Positions 1 to 6,870 of a DNA stretch of 47,904 bases are shown here, piece after piece (within the stretch, counting starts at the first letter, position 1; each line of letters begins with the position of its first letter). A program made the translations under genes and the position numbers. The DNA is taken from assembly GCA_019308905.1 (NCBI GenBank), contig JAFDHF010000024.1, positions 1 through 47,904 of the forward strand. The letters are read 5' to 3'. The notes beneath the pieces are model-generated. The model was not told where the DNA came from. It did no database searches and worked only from the letters and a program-made list of their open reading frames with translations. The stretch is from Deltaproteobacteria bacterium. GTDB lineage: Bacteria > Desulfobacterota > BSN033 > WVXP01.

Positions 1-198
1 AATGAAGCCGGAAGAAAACGGGTTTCCAAAATTGATTGATAGGAAAGGTAACGCTCCGCCACAATATGGAGTATTTGAGGAGTAGCAGCGTCTATAATAT
101 GGCATGACAAAAAATGGAGCTGACCACAAAAGCCGCAAAAGCCGAGCCGATTTTTTGGAGTAAGAGAAGAATAGGGGAGAAAGAATAGAGAAAGAATA

Positions 199-223
199 GG
201 GGGTCAGCCCTTGACATTGGACA
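199..223 (+). repeat. Left terminal inverted repeat of the transposase unit
   Basis: 25 bp, exactly the reverse complement of 1222-1246. It overlaps the 3' end and stop codon of the transposase gene on the minus strand. Confidence 0.9.
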
Positions 224-1172
224 GATTGGTCTTAATCGCCTTGATCCGTTTTCTCAATGGCTCGTCCCTTGCTAACTTTGTCGAGAACCTCTGGTGAACC
301 TTGGCCACACCTGAATAACTGAGACCGCCAAGGAGCTGTCCGATTTGGCTGTTGGTCATGCCTGTCAATCTTTTCATCAAGTAGATGGCGATGTCTCTCG
401 ACTCGCCGCCAGCGGTCACGAGATCGTCCCGGGATACCTCGAAATCAGAACAGACCGCATCGATGATCTCATCAAATCCGTAAGAGGCTTGCAACACCCT
501 TCTGTGTGAGACCTCTCGTCTCTGAAGAATCCCATCCCTTAATTTGCTCAGGGTCTCCCTGATAAATGTCTGACCGCCTAGAATCGCCCCACCATATATG
601 TTTCCCAGCGGATTGTCAGGCTCTTGCTTGAGGGCCTTCTCGACAAAATTTCTGTACATTCTTCGGGCTTTCTTGTGGTCCTTGGAGACCATCCCCAAAA
701 CAAGATCACAATGGACAATATTATCGTTCCCACCGAAAGCGTATGACCGATAGCTACTGTGAGGGTAGTCCTCTGGCTTTGCCACGACCCCTGCCCGGAC
801 CGGATTGAGATGCACATAACGACTTAATTCAAGAAGATATCGGTCCCGATCAACAAGAATCGCCCTGTATCTGCCCTGGAAAAGATGACCACGCCGTTTT
901 CTTTTGATGTTGAGATAGACGGTGTAGGAACCATTGATATAGTGCATCACCCTACTCAGATTGGCCATCGGGGTCTCTATGATCAGATGGTAATGATTGC
1001 TCATAAGGACATAACAGTGTAGCAGATAACCAAATTTCTGCTGTGCCTCTTGCAAATAATCCTTGAATTTTTCGTAATCGGATCTCACATGATATATTCT
1101 TCTTTGTTCATTCCCCCTAGCTGTTACATGGTAAAAAGCTCCTTCGTATTCAATCCGCAGTGGTCTGGCCAT
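204..1172 (-). CDS. REP-associated tyrosine (Y1/HUH, IS200-like) transposase with C-terminal helix-turn-helix
   Basis: 322 residues. The start MARPLRIEYEGAFYHVTARG is the typical N-terminus of the Y1 transposase family (RAYT/TnpA-REP). The HUH metal motif is H60-Y61-H62 in SNHYHLI, and the conserved block RYVHLNPVRAG holds Y119, the likely nucleophile. Such enzymes cut single-stranded DNA at hairpins and act through a covalent 5'-phosphotyrosine. Residues about 215-322 form a DnaA-like DNA-binding region (IAIYLMKRLTGMTNSQIGQLLG, then SYSGVAKVHQRF), common in the longer environmental members. The frame is intact, so it could be active. GGAGG lies about 11 bases before the start. The last codons fall inside the left inverted repeat. 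Confidence 0.9.
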   Translation of the reverse strand: MARPLRIEYEGAFYHVTARGNEQRRIYHVRSDYEKFKDYLQEAQQKFGYLLHCYVLMSNHYHLIIETPMANLSRVMHYINGSYTVYLNIKRKRRGHLFQGRYRAILVDRDRYLLELSRYVHLNPVRAGVVAKPEDYPHSSYRSYAFGGNDNIVHCDLVLGMVSKDHKKARRMYRNFVEKALKQEPDNPLGNIYGGAILGGQTFIRETLSKLRDGILQRREVSHRRVLQASYGFDEIIDAVCSDFEVSRDDLVTAGGESRDIAIYLMKRLTGMTNSQIGQLLGGLSYSGVAKVHQRFSTKLARDEPLRKRIKAIKTNLSNVKG

Positions 1173-1221
1173 GAGACTGTTCCCCTCCGCATTAGTTGGG
1201 AAAGGATCTTACCTGCCAGAA

Positions 1222-1246
1222 TGTCCAATGTCAAGGGCTGACCCCC
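1222..1246 (-). repeat. Right terminal inverted repeat of the transposase unit
   Basis: 25 bp, perfect reverse complement of 199-223. It lies 50 bp upstream of the transposase start codon, so any promoter for the transposase lies inside or outside this repeat. Confidence 0.9.
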
Positions 1247-1304
1247 AGTGTCGCTCGGGGATAAGGGCGTTCTCCAAAGATCAGCAAACCCCGGCGGTTT
1301 TTCC

Positions 1305-1334
1305 TTGACAACAACGGGGGTTCTGTGCTACACA
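1305..1334 (+). promoter_or_regulatory. Candidate sigma-70 promoter upstream of the GNAT/radical SAM genes
   Basis: TTGACA at 1305-1310 and TACACA at 1329-1334 with an 18-bp spacer and a TGC extension before the -10. The stretch CTGTGCTACACA resembles CTGTGCTATACA of the stronger candidate promoter at 12301-12329. It is the only good -35/-10 pair seen between the transposon end and the first GNAT gene, so it may drive the whole island operon. The -10 is weak. Confidence 0.4.
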
Positions 1335-1451
1335 CGGGACCGTGATTCGCTGTCCTTTCTTCTTGGGGCCGCCGATACAGCACTGCCTGGCTTCCTGCAG
1401 TCATCGAGCTATCAATTGAAGCACCATCTAAGCTCTGGGAATACACAAGAT

Positions 1452-1988
1452 ATGCTTGCCGGCAGAAGGGTAAATCTGAGACGGATTGAAAAGGCGGATC
1501 TCTGGCAGCTCTGGAGTTGGCATGAGGAACGGGATCTGTATCTTTTTCTCAAGATCCGGCCCTTTGTCTCATACGACCAGCTGAACGAGAGATTTGCGGA
1601 GTATTTCGCCTGGAAAGGGGATTTCCTTATCGAGAACGATGCAGGCAGAGCCTTGGGTGTATGTTCGTATCAGCCTGTTGCGTGGAAAAACCGGTTCTGT
1701 GAACTGGGACTGCAAATCTGCGAAAGCGATCCTGACCAGGTCTATGCACTGGACACCCTTTCGACGCTCCTCGGGTTCTTATTCGGCGAGATGAATCTGT
1801 CTCGGGTCCAGGCCTTTGTGGCAGAATTCGCGTGTCATGAGATCTCTGCGTTCGAAAAGGCCGGGTTCCTTCTGGAAGGGAGACTACGGGAACACCTCTT
1901 TCGGGAAGGGATGTACAGAGATCTGCTGATCTACGCCATGCTCAGGGAGGATTTTGGCAATACACCGGCCGGAAGGTGGCAGGTTTGA
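1452..1988 (+). CDS. GNAT-family N-acetyltransferase (RimJ/RimL-like), first of a tandem pair
   Basis: 178 residues from the ATG at 1452. The frame is open upstream to 1248, but that extension runs over the transposon edge and the promoter-like sequence and shows no family similarity. From MLAGRRVNLRRIEKADL onward it matches the Acetyltransf_3 pattern: a GRRVNLR beta strand, acidic and aromatic residues near 'WHEERDLYLFLKIRPF', the central ALGVCSYQPVAWKNRFCELG sheet, and a C-terminal 'FEKAGFLLEGRLREHLF' block typical of RimJ/L-type enzymes. It would transfer acetyl from acetyl-CoA to an amine. Its stop lies inside the next gene (13-bp overlap), and the two proteins are clearly paralogous, so they were probably duplicated and are co-translated. 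Placement just before the radical SAM gene allows a tailoring or self-protection role, but that is inference. Confidence 0.75.
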   Translation: MLAGRRVNLRRIEKADLWQLWSWHEERDLYLFLKIRPFVSYDQLNERFAEYFAWKGDFLIENDAGRALGVCSYQPVAWKNRFCELGLQICESDPDQVYALDTLSTLLGFLFGEMNLSRVQAFVAEFACHEISAFEKAGFLLEGRLREHLFREGMYRDLLIYAMLREDFGNTPAGRWQV

Positions 1989-2575
1989 TCAAGGGACGAC
2001 GGGTCAATCTGAGAAGGTTGAGGCTGAGCGATCTACCCTGTCTTCTCAAGTGGTGGGCGGATGGAGAGCTCATGCGCTACTACGATCGACTCCCCGTGAA
2101 CAGTCCTGTCGAGGTAGAGGAGGAGATCAGGAGGAACATAGGCTCGCCCAACCGCCTCGATTTCATGGTTGAGACCAAGAGGGGCGAACCCGTAGGTCTC
2201 ATGTATTTGCAGAAGATCGACTGGAGAAACAGGCACTGTGAACTCCACATCATGGTAGGGGAACAGGCCAGGAGAAATGGGCTTTTCGGGGTGGAAGCGG
2301 CATTCCTCCTCTCCCGGTATTCCTTCCACCAGCTTAACATGCACAAGATCTACGGCCGGGTTTTCGAGTATGCCTCCACAGTACAGACCCTGACCGAGCA
2401 TCTCGGTTTTAGAAGGGAGGCCGTTCTCAGGAACTCGGTTTACCAGGGCGGACGCTATTGGGATCTTTACATATACGGGCTTCTCAAACGAGAATTTGAG
2501 GCGTATTTGAAAACCTCAAAGGGCCGGAGAGGACAGAGGTACCTGGCCGCTTCGCAGCCGGGATCCAGGGACTAG
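1976..2575 (+). CDS. GNAT-family N-acetyltransferase (RimJ/RimL-like), second of a tandem pair
   Basis: 199 residues from a GTG at 1976 preceded closely by GGAAGG; translation is probably coupled to the previous gene through the 13-bp overlap. The N-terminus (MAGLIKGRRVNLRRLRLSDL) nearly repeats that of its upstream neighbour. The core GEPVGLMYLQKIDWRNRHCE and the block HLGFRREAVLRNSVYQGG fit the RimJ/L subfamily. The last 25 residues are basic and low in complexity, perhaps a read-on tail. The radical SAM gene begins 73 bp downstream in the same direction, so the pair may belong to the peptide cluster. It could instead be an unrelated resistance or housekeeping acetyltransferase. Confidence 0.78.
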   Translation: MAGLIKGRRVNLRRLRLSDLPCLLKWWADGELMRYYDRLPVNSPVEVEEEIRRNIGSPNRLDFMVETKRGEPVGLMYLQKIDWRNRHCELHIMVGEQARRNGLFGVEAAFLLSRYSFHQLNMHKIYGRVFEYASTVQTLTEHLGFRREAVLRNSVYQGGRYWDLYIYGLLKREFEAYLKTSKGRRGQRYLAASQPGSRD

Positions 2576-2648
2576 TGGAGGCGATAAGGGGGTTCCTCCC
2601 CACGGAGACAACAGGGTTATAACCTTTCGTCACCTTGCCAAACCGGAT

Positions 2649-5600
2649 GTGACGACCGAGGACGGGTTGCCGGAGATGATCGAGGAGAAAGCTGCTCAGG
2701 CCGGGAAAGGAGGGAGGTTCACAGAAACAGCCTTCAACCAAGACCCTGTAGGCCGGAGGATCTATAGTCTCCGGCTCCAGTGCTCCAACCTCTGTAACCA
2801 ACGTTGCACCTATTGTCATGTCTTCAAAGATGGAAGAGTGTCGGGCAAGAGGAGCCCCGGGCTGATGGATCTGGGGGTGGCCACCGCTGCTCTTGACGCT
2901 TTCGCACGTTTGACCAGGATCCAGGGCAACGCCCACGTGAGAATCGGCTTCTACGGCGGAGAACCGCTCTTGAATTGGAAAACGATCAGGCAGGCGTTGC
3001 GTCACGGCGAGCAGATCTTCACGGATAGGGAAAATCTACACTGGATACTCAATACCAACGGCACCCTTCTGACACCGGAAATCGTGCGGCTTCTAAAAGA
3101 ATGGAACGTTGACGTGCACATCAGTCTGGACGGACCGGACGGATCGTCCAATCGTTACAGGAGATTCAAGTCCGGGCGCCCCGTCCATCACAGGGTTAGG
3201 GAATCTCTTGAGATCATTAGAGCCTTCGGGTGCCGTCTCCAATTGGATTCGTGCCTGACCGAGGCGAATCTATCCTCGTTGAAAGGACTGATTGATCTCG
3301 CATGGCAGACAGGGGCCGACAGGATCTACCTAGCCCTCATCGATAGCCCTGAAATCAATGCCATCGATCAGATGGACAGGACAGAGGTGGCCAGAACCAT
3401 TGTCGAGGCTGTGGAGTACGGCCGAAAGAGGGGGGTCTCCGTGGGCGGTCCTTGGAAAAGAGCCATCGACGGCCCAGGGAGCACGGCTTTTTCCAGGGAC
3501 TACCCCTTTGGTCTTGTCGTCGATCCACCGGGGCATGTCTACTTCCCCCCTTACCCTGAAAGGAGCCTCGGCCATGTGAGATGCATGGAGGAGGTACTCT
3601 CCTCGCCTCTCTACGAGGAGACTATGAGGGAGTGGGAAAGAGAGACGGAGACTTGCCGGGACTGCGACCTTGCGCCGTCGTGTAACGCCTATTTGAAGGC
3701 GATGGTGATGTACCACACGGGCGAGTCCGCCGGTTATGAAAGAGAATGTCGGTTGGCCAGAGCGATAAGAGAAGAGCTCGCCGGAAGAGAATCAGCAGGG
3801 GTGCCGCTGCCGGCCCGCCAGAGGCTTGTGGCCTCAAGACACCTGGTGCGGAAATGGGAGGGCGGGGATCAGGTCATCATTCACAGGCTGGCTGGAACCT
3901 CGGCCCAGGCCACCCCCGGTCTGCTCGAGTTACTGGATTTGTTCAGGGAACCAACGGCTCCGCAGGCCCTGTCAGAACGGTATTGCTCAGCCGACCTCGG
4001 GCAGACAGTAGCCCGCCTTGTCGAGATCCGGTTTTTGCACTCCGAGGACACAGATGAAGAAGCTGAATGGTTCGAAAAACGGGGCTGGGGAAGAGACAAG
4101 AGGGTTTTTCAGGGGGAGCACTTCACCGCCCATTACCCGCCTGGTGGAGGCTTTCTCGCCCGTCAATTCGCTGATCTGATGGAGCAGGTCCACCGGTTCT
4201 TGGTGAGCCGGGGCCTCCCTCCACTCAAGAAGAAGGTCCTGATACTGTTTTCCGAGGGCCGGGAGGAGTTAAGAGAACTCTGGGGCGATTCCCCTTTGCC
4301 TGAATGGGTCGAGGCGTTTGTTACGAACAGGCGGATCCTGGTGGTGGATTCACAGAAGATCCTTCGGAAAGATCGGGAGAGTTCCGACTTCTTCGCCGGG
4401 ATGGCCCATGAGTTGGTTCATATATTTCTCGGCGAGTTGGGAGGCCCCCTCCCGGTCTGGGTGGAAGAGGGGTTGTGTGAATACTACAGCCGGCCTTACA
4501 TGCCCGGTGTATTCAGGGAACTGGCGAAAGAGAAAGGGGTGTACGGCTTTCGGGAAATGGAGGCCCTCGTGAGGCATAGCCTCCTCGACCTGGATGATTC
4601 CAGGGTCAGAGAGAATCTCTGTTATCGGCAATCCCACAGCTTCGTGAGCTATCTGGCAGGTCTGGTGGGGGAGAAGAAATTGATGGCGATTGTCCAATCC
4701 ACCGGAATGAGTAGGGATTTCAGGTCCGTGTTCGAACAACAGGGCGGGCGCTCCCTTGATGATGCGGAAGAGCTCTGGCTCGGGGATTTGGGGCTTGTCT
4801 CGCCTGGAAGGAAACCCTTTTACGGCAATGGCAGAAGGCTGGTTCCCTCCAAGAATCTGAGGATCATCCGGAAAGGAGAAAGCGCGCTGGCCTACAACGC
4901 CTTTTACGGGCAGGGACTGGTAACCACAGGGGACACCCTAGAGCTGCTGGATTCTCTGCAGGAGGGTAAGACCCTTCGCCAAATCGCAGACCAATACGAT
5001 ACCACCGGACTCGACTCCACGATTGCCGACCTGTACGAGAAGGGGCTGGTCGTTTTCAGGCACCAGGCAGAGGAAAACAGAGCCTACCGGAGATTCGACC
5101 GCGCGTATGTCGAGAGCGGGGGCCTGATCGACAAGCTGCGCCTCAATGTCAGCAACTTCTGCAACATGTCTTGCGCCTATTGCTACGTCGGAGACGGCCG
5201 GACGGGCGACGGGCTGATGGACTGGTCCACGGCAAAGAGGACCCTGGATCGTTTCTTCGAGCTCATCGAACGACACGGGCATCACCGCTCCCTGATTCGA
5301 TTCTTCGGCGGTGAGCCGCTGCTCAACTGGGGACTCATTGAACGGATACTCGAACATGTGGAGACACTCGCCGGAGGGGTCGAGATCGATTACGTCCTGA
5401 ATACCAACGCTACCGTTGTCACGGACAAAATGGCGGCACGGCTCTCGGAGAAGCAGGTCGGCGTGGCGGTGAGCCTGGATGGTGTCGGGGCGGTTCACGA
5501 TACGTTCCGCAGGTTTCGGTCAGGGCAGGGTTCCTTCGCCGTCGTCGACCGGAACCTGGACCGGCTGCTTGCCCATGGCTGCCGTGTGGGTATAGAGGCC

Positions 5601-6179
5601 ACTCTGGGCGATCACAATTACGATCATCTCAGGGAACTGGTCGATTATTCGGCCGGTAAGGCTGCCGACTTCGACTGCAGGATCCCACTCGCCCTCCAGA
5701 GCCTCTGCGTCGTCTCCCGCCATGGAATCGATACACAACCCCTCGATTACAAGCTCAAAAGGATCATAGAGGCCATCGAGTACGCCCACCGGCAAGGGGT
5801 CTATGTCGGGGGAGGGATGCTCAGCTTCCCCTTTCGGGTTCTTCTGGGCGAAAGGACCCCAGGGGTTTACTGCCGGGCCATGGGAGAAGAGTTGTGTGTC
5901 TATCCCAGCGGGGAGGTATACCCTTGCGGGGCATTACAGATGAAACTCGGCCATATTGAAGATCTGGAGAGGGTCTTCAAGTCCGAATCCTACGCCAACC
6001 TCGTCCAGAGGGTGGCCGGAAACATCCCCGGCTGCCGGGGATGCGACATCGAGGCTTTCTGTGCCGGGGGTTGCGCTGCCGATGCCGTAGCCTCCAAGGG
6101 GGATCTGCTTCAACCCACGGAGAACTGCCGTTTCGAAAAGGCCGTATTCAGGGCACTGGTCGAGAACTTTCTGCTCTAG
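2649..6179 (+). CDS. Twin radical SAM/SPASM peptide maturase with an embedded HExxH metallopeptidase domain
   Basis: 1176 residues; GTG start at 2649, with ATG 2676 an alternative. Visible order: radical SAM 1 (about 38-290, CX3CX2C at C49/C53/C56, then GGEPLLNW), a reduced SPASM-like tail (C336, C339, C345, C367; first-half cysteines missing), a winged-helix/PqqD-like segment (about 393-480), a gluzincin domain (about 485-715; HELVH at 587-591, third ligand probably E607 in WVEEGLCEYY), a second winged-helix-like segment (about 735-815), and radical SAM 2 (C838/C842/C845, FFGGEPLLNW) with a complete seven-cysteine SPASM (C1083, C1093, C1129, C1132, C1138, C1142, C1160). SPASM radical SAM enzymes install thioether, C-C or epimer modifications in ribosomal peptides. 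The Cys-rich peptide gene 200 bp downstream is the likely substrate. The peptidase could remove a leader or be structural. I know of no characterised enzyme with this arrangement. Confidence 0.88.
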   Translation: MTTEDGLPEMIEEKAAQAGKGGRFTETAFNQDPVGRRIYSLRLQCSNLCNQRCTYCHVFKDGRVSGKRSPGLMDLGVATAALDAFARLTRIQGNAHVRIGFYGGEPLLNWKTIRQALRHGEQIFTDRENLHWILNTNGTLLTPEIVRLLKEWNVDVHISLDGPDGSSNRYRRFKSGRPVHHRVRESLEIIRAFGCRLQLDSCLTEANLSSLKGLIDLAWQTGADRIYLALIDSPEINAIDQMDRTEVARTIVEAVEYGRKRGVSVGGPWKRAIDGPGSTAFSRDYPFGLVVDPPGHVYFPPYPERSLGHVRCMEEVLSSPLYEETMREWERETETCRDCDLAPSCNAYLKAMVMYHTGESAGYERECRLARAIREELAGRESAGVPLPARQRLVASRHLVRKWEGGDQVIIHRLAGTSAQATPGLLELLDLFREPTAPQALSERYCSADLGQTVARLVEIRFLHSEDTDEEAEWFEKRGWGRDKRVFQGEHFTAHYPPGGGFLARQFADLMEQVHRFLVSRGLPPLKKKVLILFSEGREELRELWGDSPLPEWVEAFVTNRRILVVDSQKILRKDRESSDFFAGMAHELVHIFLGELGGPLPVWVEEGLCEYYSRPYMPGVFRELAKEKGVYGFREMEALVRHSLLDLDDSRVRENLCYRQSHSFVSYLAGLVGEKKLMAIVQSTGMSRDFRSVFEQQGGRSLDDAEELWLGDLGLVSPGRKPFYGNGRRLVPSKNLRIIRKGESALAYNAFYGQGLVTTGDTLELLDSLQEGKTLRQIADQYDTTGLDSTIADLYEKGLVVFRHQAEENRAYRRFDRAYVESGGLIDKLRLNVSNFCNMSCAYCYVGDGRTGDGLMDWSTAKRTLDRFFELIERHGHHRSLIRFFGGEPLLNWGLIERILEHVETLAGGVEIDYVLNTNATVVTDKMAARLSEKQVGVAVSLDGVGAVHDTFRRFRSGQGSFAVVDRNLDRLLAHGCRVGIEATLGDHNYDHLRELVDYSAGKAADFDCRIPLALQSLCVVSRHGIDTQPLDYKLKRIIEAIEYAHRQGVYVGGGMLSFPFRVLLGERTPGVYCRAMGEELCVYPSGEVYPCGALQMKLGHIEDLERVFKSESYANLVQRVAGNIPGCRGCDIEAFCAGGCAADAVASKGDLLQPTENCRFEKAVFRALVENFLL

Positions 6180-6317
6180 CCTTTGTTTGCTGTTTTGGGG
6201 ATCCGCTTTCCAAGATTTTACCCACGGAGCCGAACGGGCCTGGTCGGCTGGTCGTGCAAGACGGGAGTGGGGACATTTCGGAGCAGAATCACGGGTGGAG
6301 AAAGGGGGTGATAGACC

Positions 6318-6362
6318 ATGCTCTGCGGAGTCTGTCCCGGAGTAGTGTGCGAACCATTATGA
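6318..6362 (+). CDS. Possible 14-residue Cys-rich micropeptide
   Basis: ATG at 6318 preceded by AAAGGGGGTG at 6301-6310, a plausible ribosome-binding site. It encodes MLCGVCPGVVCEPL, with three cysteines in 14 residues, and ends 16 bp before the precursor start. It lies between the maturase and the main precursor gene. It could be a second tiny substrate, a translational leader, or chance. The only support is the ribosome-binding site, the cysteine content and the position. Confidence 0.3.
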   Translation: MLCGVCPGVVCEPL

Positions 6363-6378
6363 GAGAAAGGAGGCAGGA

Positions 6379-6696
6379 ATGAGCAAGAAGAGACTGAGGC
6401 TTGAAACAAGAGAAGTCATCTCTGTAGTGAAAAAGAGTAGTTTTCCCACCAACGTAGCACCCGGCCCGGGTGGCCCCTGCGGTGAGGACGGCGTCGCAGG
6501 TAATGGCCATGCGTGCGGGAACTGCCACGGGATAGCCGGCCAGGGTCTGCAATCGGTGGATCACGGCATCCAGGCAGGGGTGGTCGGAGCTGGTATCGGT
6601 GGCATGATAGGAGGCCCTATAGGTGCGATTGCCGGTGGAGCCATTGCAGGAGGCATAGCCGGCTGCCAGGGGCCCGATGCCGTTCCGTGTCTGTAA
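6379..6696 (+). CDS. Putative RiPP precursor peptide with Cys cluster and glycine-zipper tail
   Basis: 105 residues with an excellent ribosome-binding site (AAGGAGG at 6366-6372) and ATG at 6379. The first 20 residues are charged (MSKKRLRLETREVISVVKKS) and resemble the LxLxxETxxxL-type leaders of other RiPP precursors. Residues 26-56 are rich in Gly, Pro and Cys (C34, C46, C49 with His44 and His50). Residues 67-95 are an uninterrupted Gly/Ala/Ile stretch (GVVGAGIGGMIGGPIGAIAG and onward) with repeated GxxxG spacing, as in glycine-zipper membrane peptides and some bacteriocins. Two further cysteines, C96 and C104, close the chain. It sits directly after the twin radical SAM gene and ahead of protease and exporter genes. 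I infer the five cysteines are thioether or radical cross-link sites and the tail inserts into membranes. An ordinary glycine-zipper envelope protein is the main alternative. Confidence 0.72.
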   Translation: MSKKRLRLETREVISVVKKSSFPTNVAPGPGGPCGEDGVAGNGHACGNCHGIAGQGLQSVDHGIQAGVVGAGIGGMIGGPIGAIAGGAIAGGIAGCQGPDAVPCL

Positions 6697-6707
6697 CACG
6701 CGGTCTT

Positions 6708-6739
6708 CTCACCCCGGGGCGTCGTATTCCCGGGGTGAG
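6708..6739 (+). terminator. Strong hairpin after the precursor gene (attenuator or mRNA stabiliser)
   Basis: Perfect 11-bp stem (CTCACCCCGGG at 6708-6718 with 6729-6739) and a 10-base loop, beginning 12 bp after the precursor stop. Only a weak T run follows (ATTCTTTG), so partial read-through into the protease/exporter genes is likely. Such an arrangement commonly lets a precursor be made in excess of its processing machinery. The right arm contains GGTGAG, which would be the ribosome-binding site of the small ORF at 6749. Confidence 0.55.
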
Positions 6740-6748
6740 GATTCTTTG

Positions 6749-6856
6749 ATGGTTCTCTCTTCAGAGGCCAGGCGAGCATTAAGAAGATCGGGAACAGGAT
6801 TGCCCGCGGACATGCGGGCATGTCTTGCGGCGATTAACCCGCGTATCCAATCGTAG
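6749..6856 (+). CDS. Possible 35-residue small ORF between precursor and CPBP protease
   Basis: ATG at 6749 with GGTGAGG eight bases upstream, stop TAG at 6854-6856. It begins MVLSSEARRALRRSGTGLPA and continues with a single Cys; it is basic with no membrane segment. It ends just before the ribosome-binding site of the CPBP gene. The putative ribosome-binding site lies in the right arm of the hairpin at 6708-6739, so translation could depend on structure. No homology is recognised and it may be chance. Confidence 0.25.
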   Translation: MVLSSEARRALRRSGTGLPADMRACLAAINPRIQS

Positions 6857-6870
6857 TAAGGAGCTTGGGC

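Larger units (their letters stand above)
199..1246. mobile_element. REP-associated transposase unit bounded by 25-bp perfect inverted repeats
   Basis: A single transposase gene on the minus strand is enclosed by two perfect 25-bp inverted repeats at 199-223 and 1222-1246; the outer bases read GGGGGTCAGCCCTTGACATT. The left repeat contains the transposase stop codon and its last codons, so the gene fills the unit almost from end to end. REP-associated Y1 transposases are usually single copies associated with short palindromes. Long terminal inverted repeats that share coding sequence are less usual. A shrunken relative with the same terminal motif lies at 10915-11179. The repeat coordinates are directly read; the idea that they are the ends of a mobilised unit is inference. 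Confidence 0.75.

Noticed and set aside
1248-1451. Open frame upstream of the first GNAT start
   Set aside because: It crosses the transposon edge and promoter-like sequence and has no family similarity; the ATG at 1452 fits the conserved N-terminus.
2484-3005. Long minus-strand open frame opposite the radical SAM start
   Set aside because: It lies opposite clear radical SAM motifs and has no recognisable protein features; GC-rich antisense frames are common here.
2800-6100. CRISPR or direct-repeat array
   Set aside because: No regularly spaced repeats were seen anywhere in the window; the repeated GGEPLLNW coding in the maturase reflects duplicated domains.
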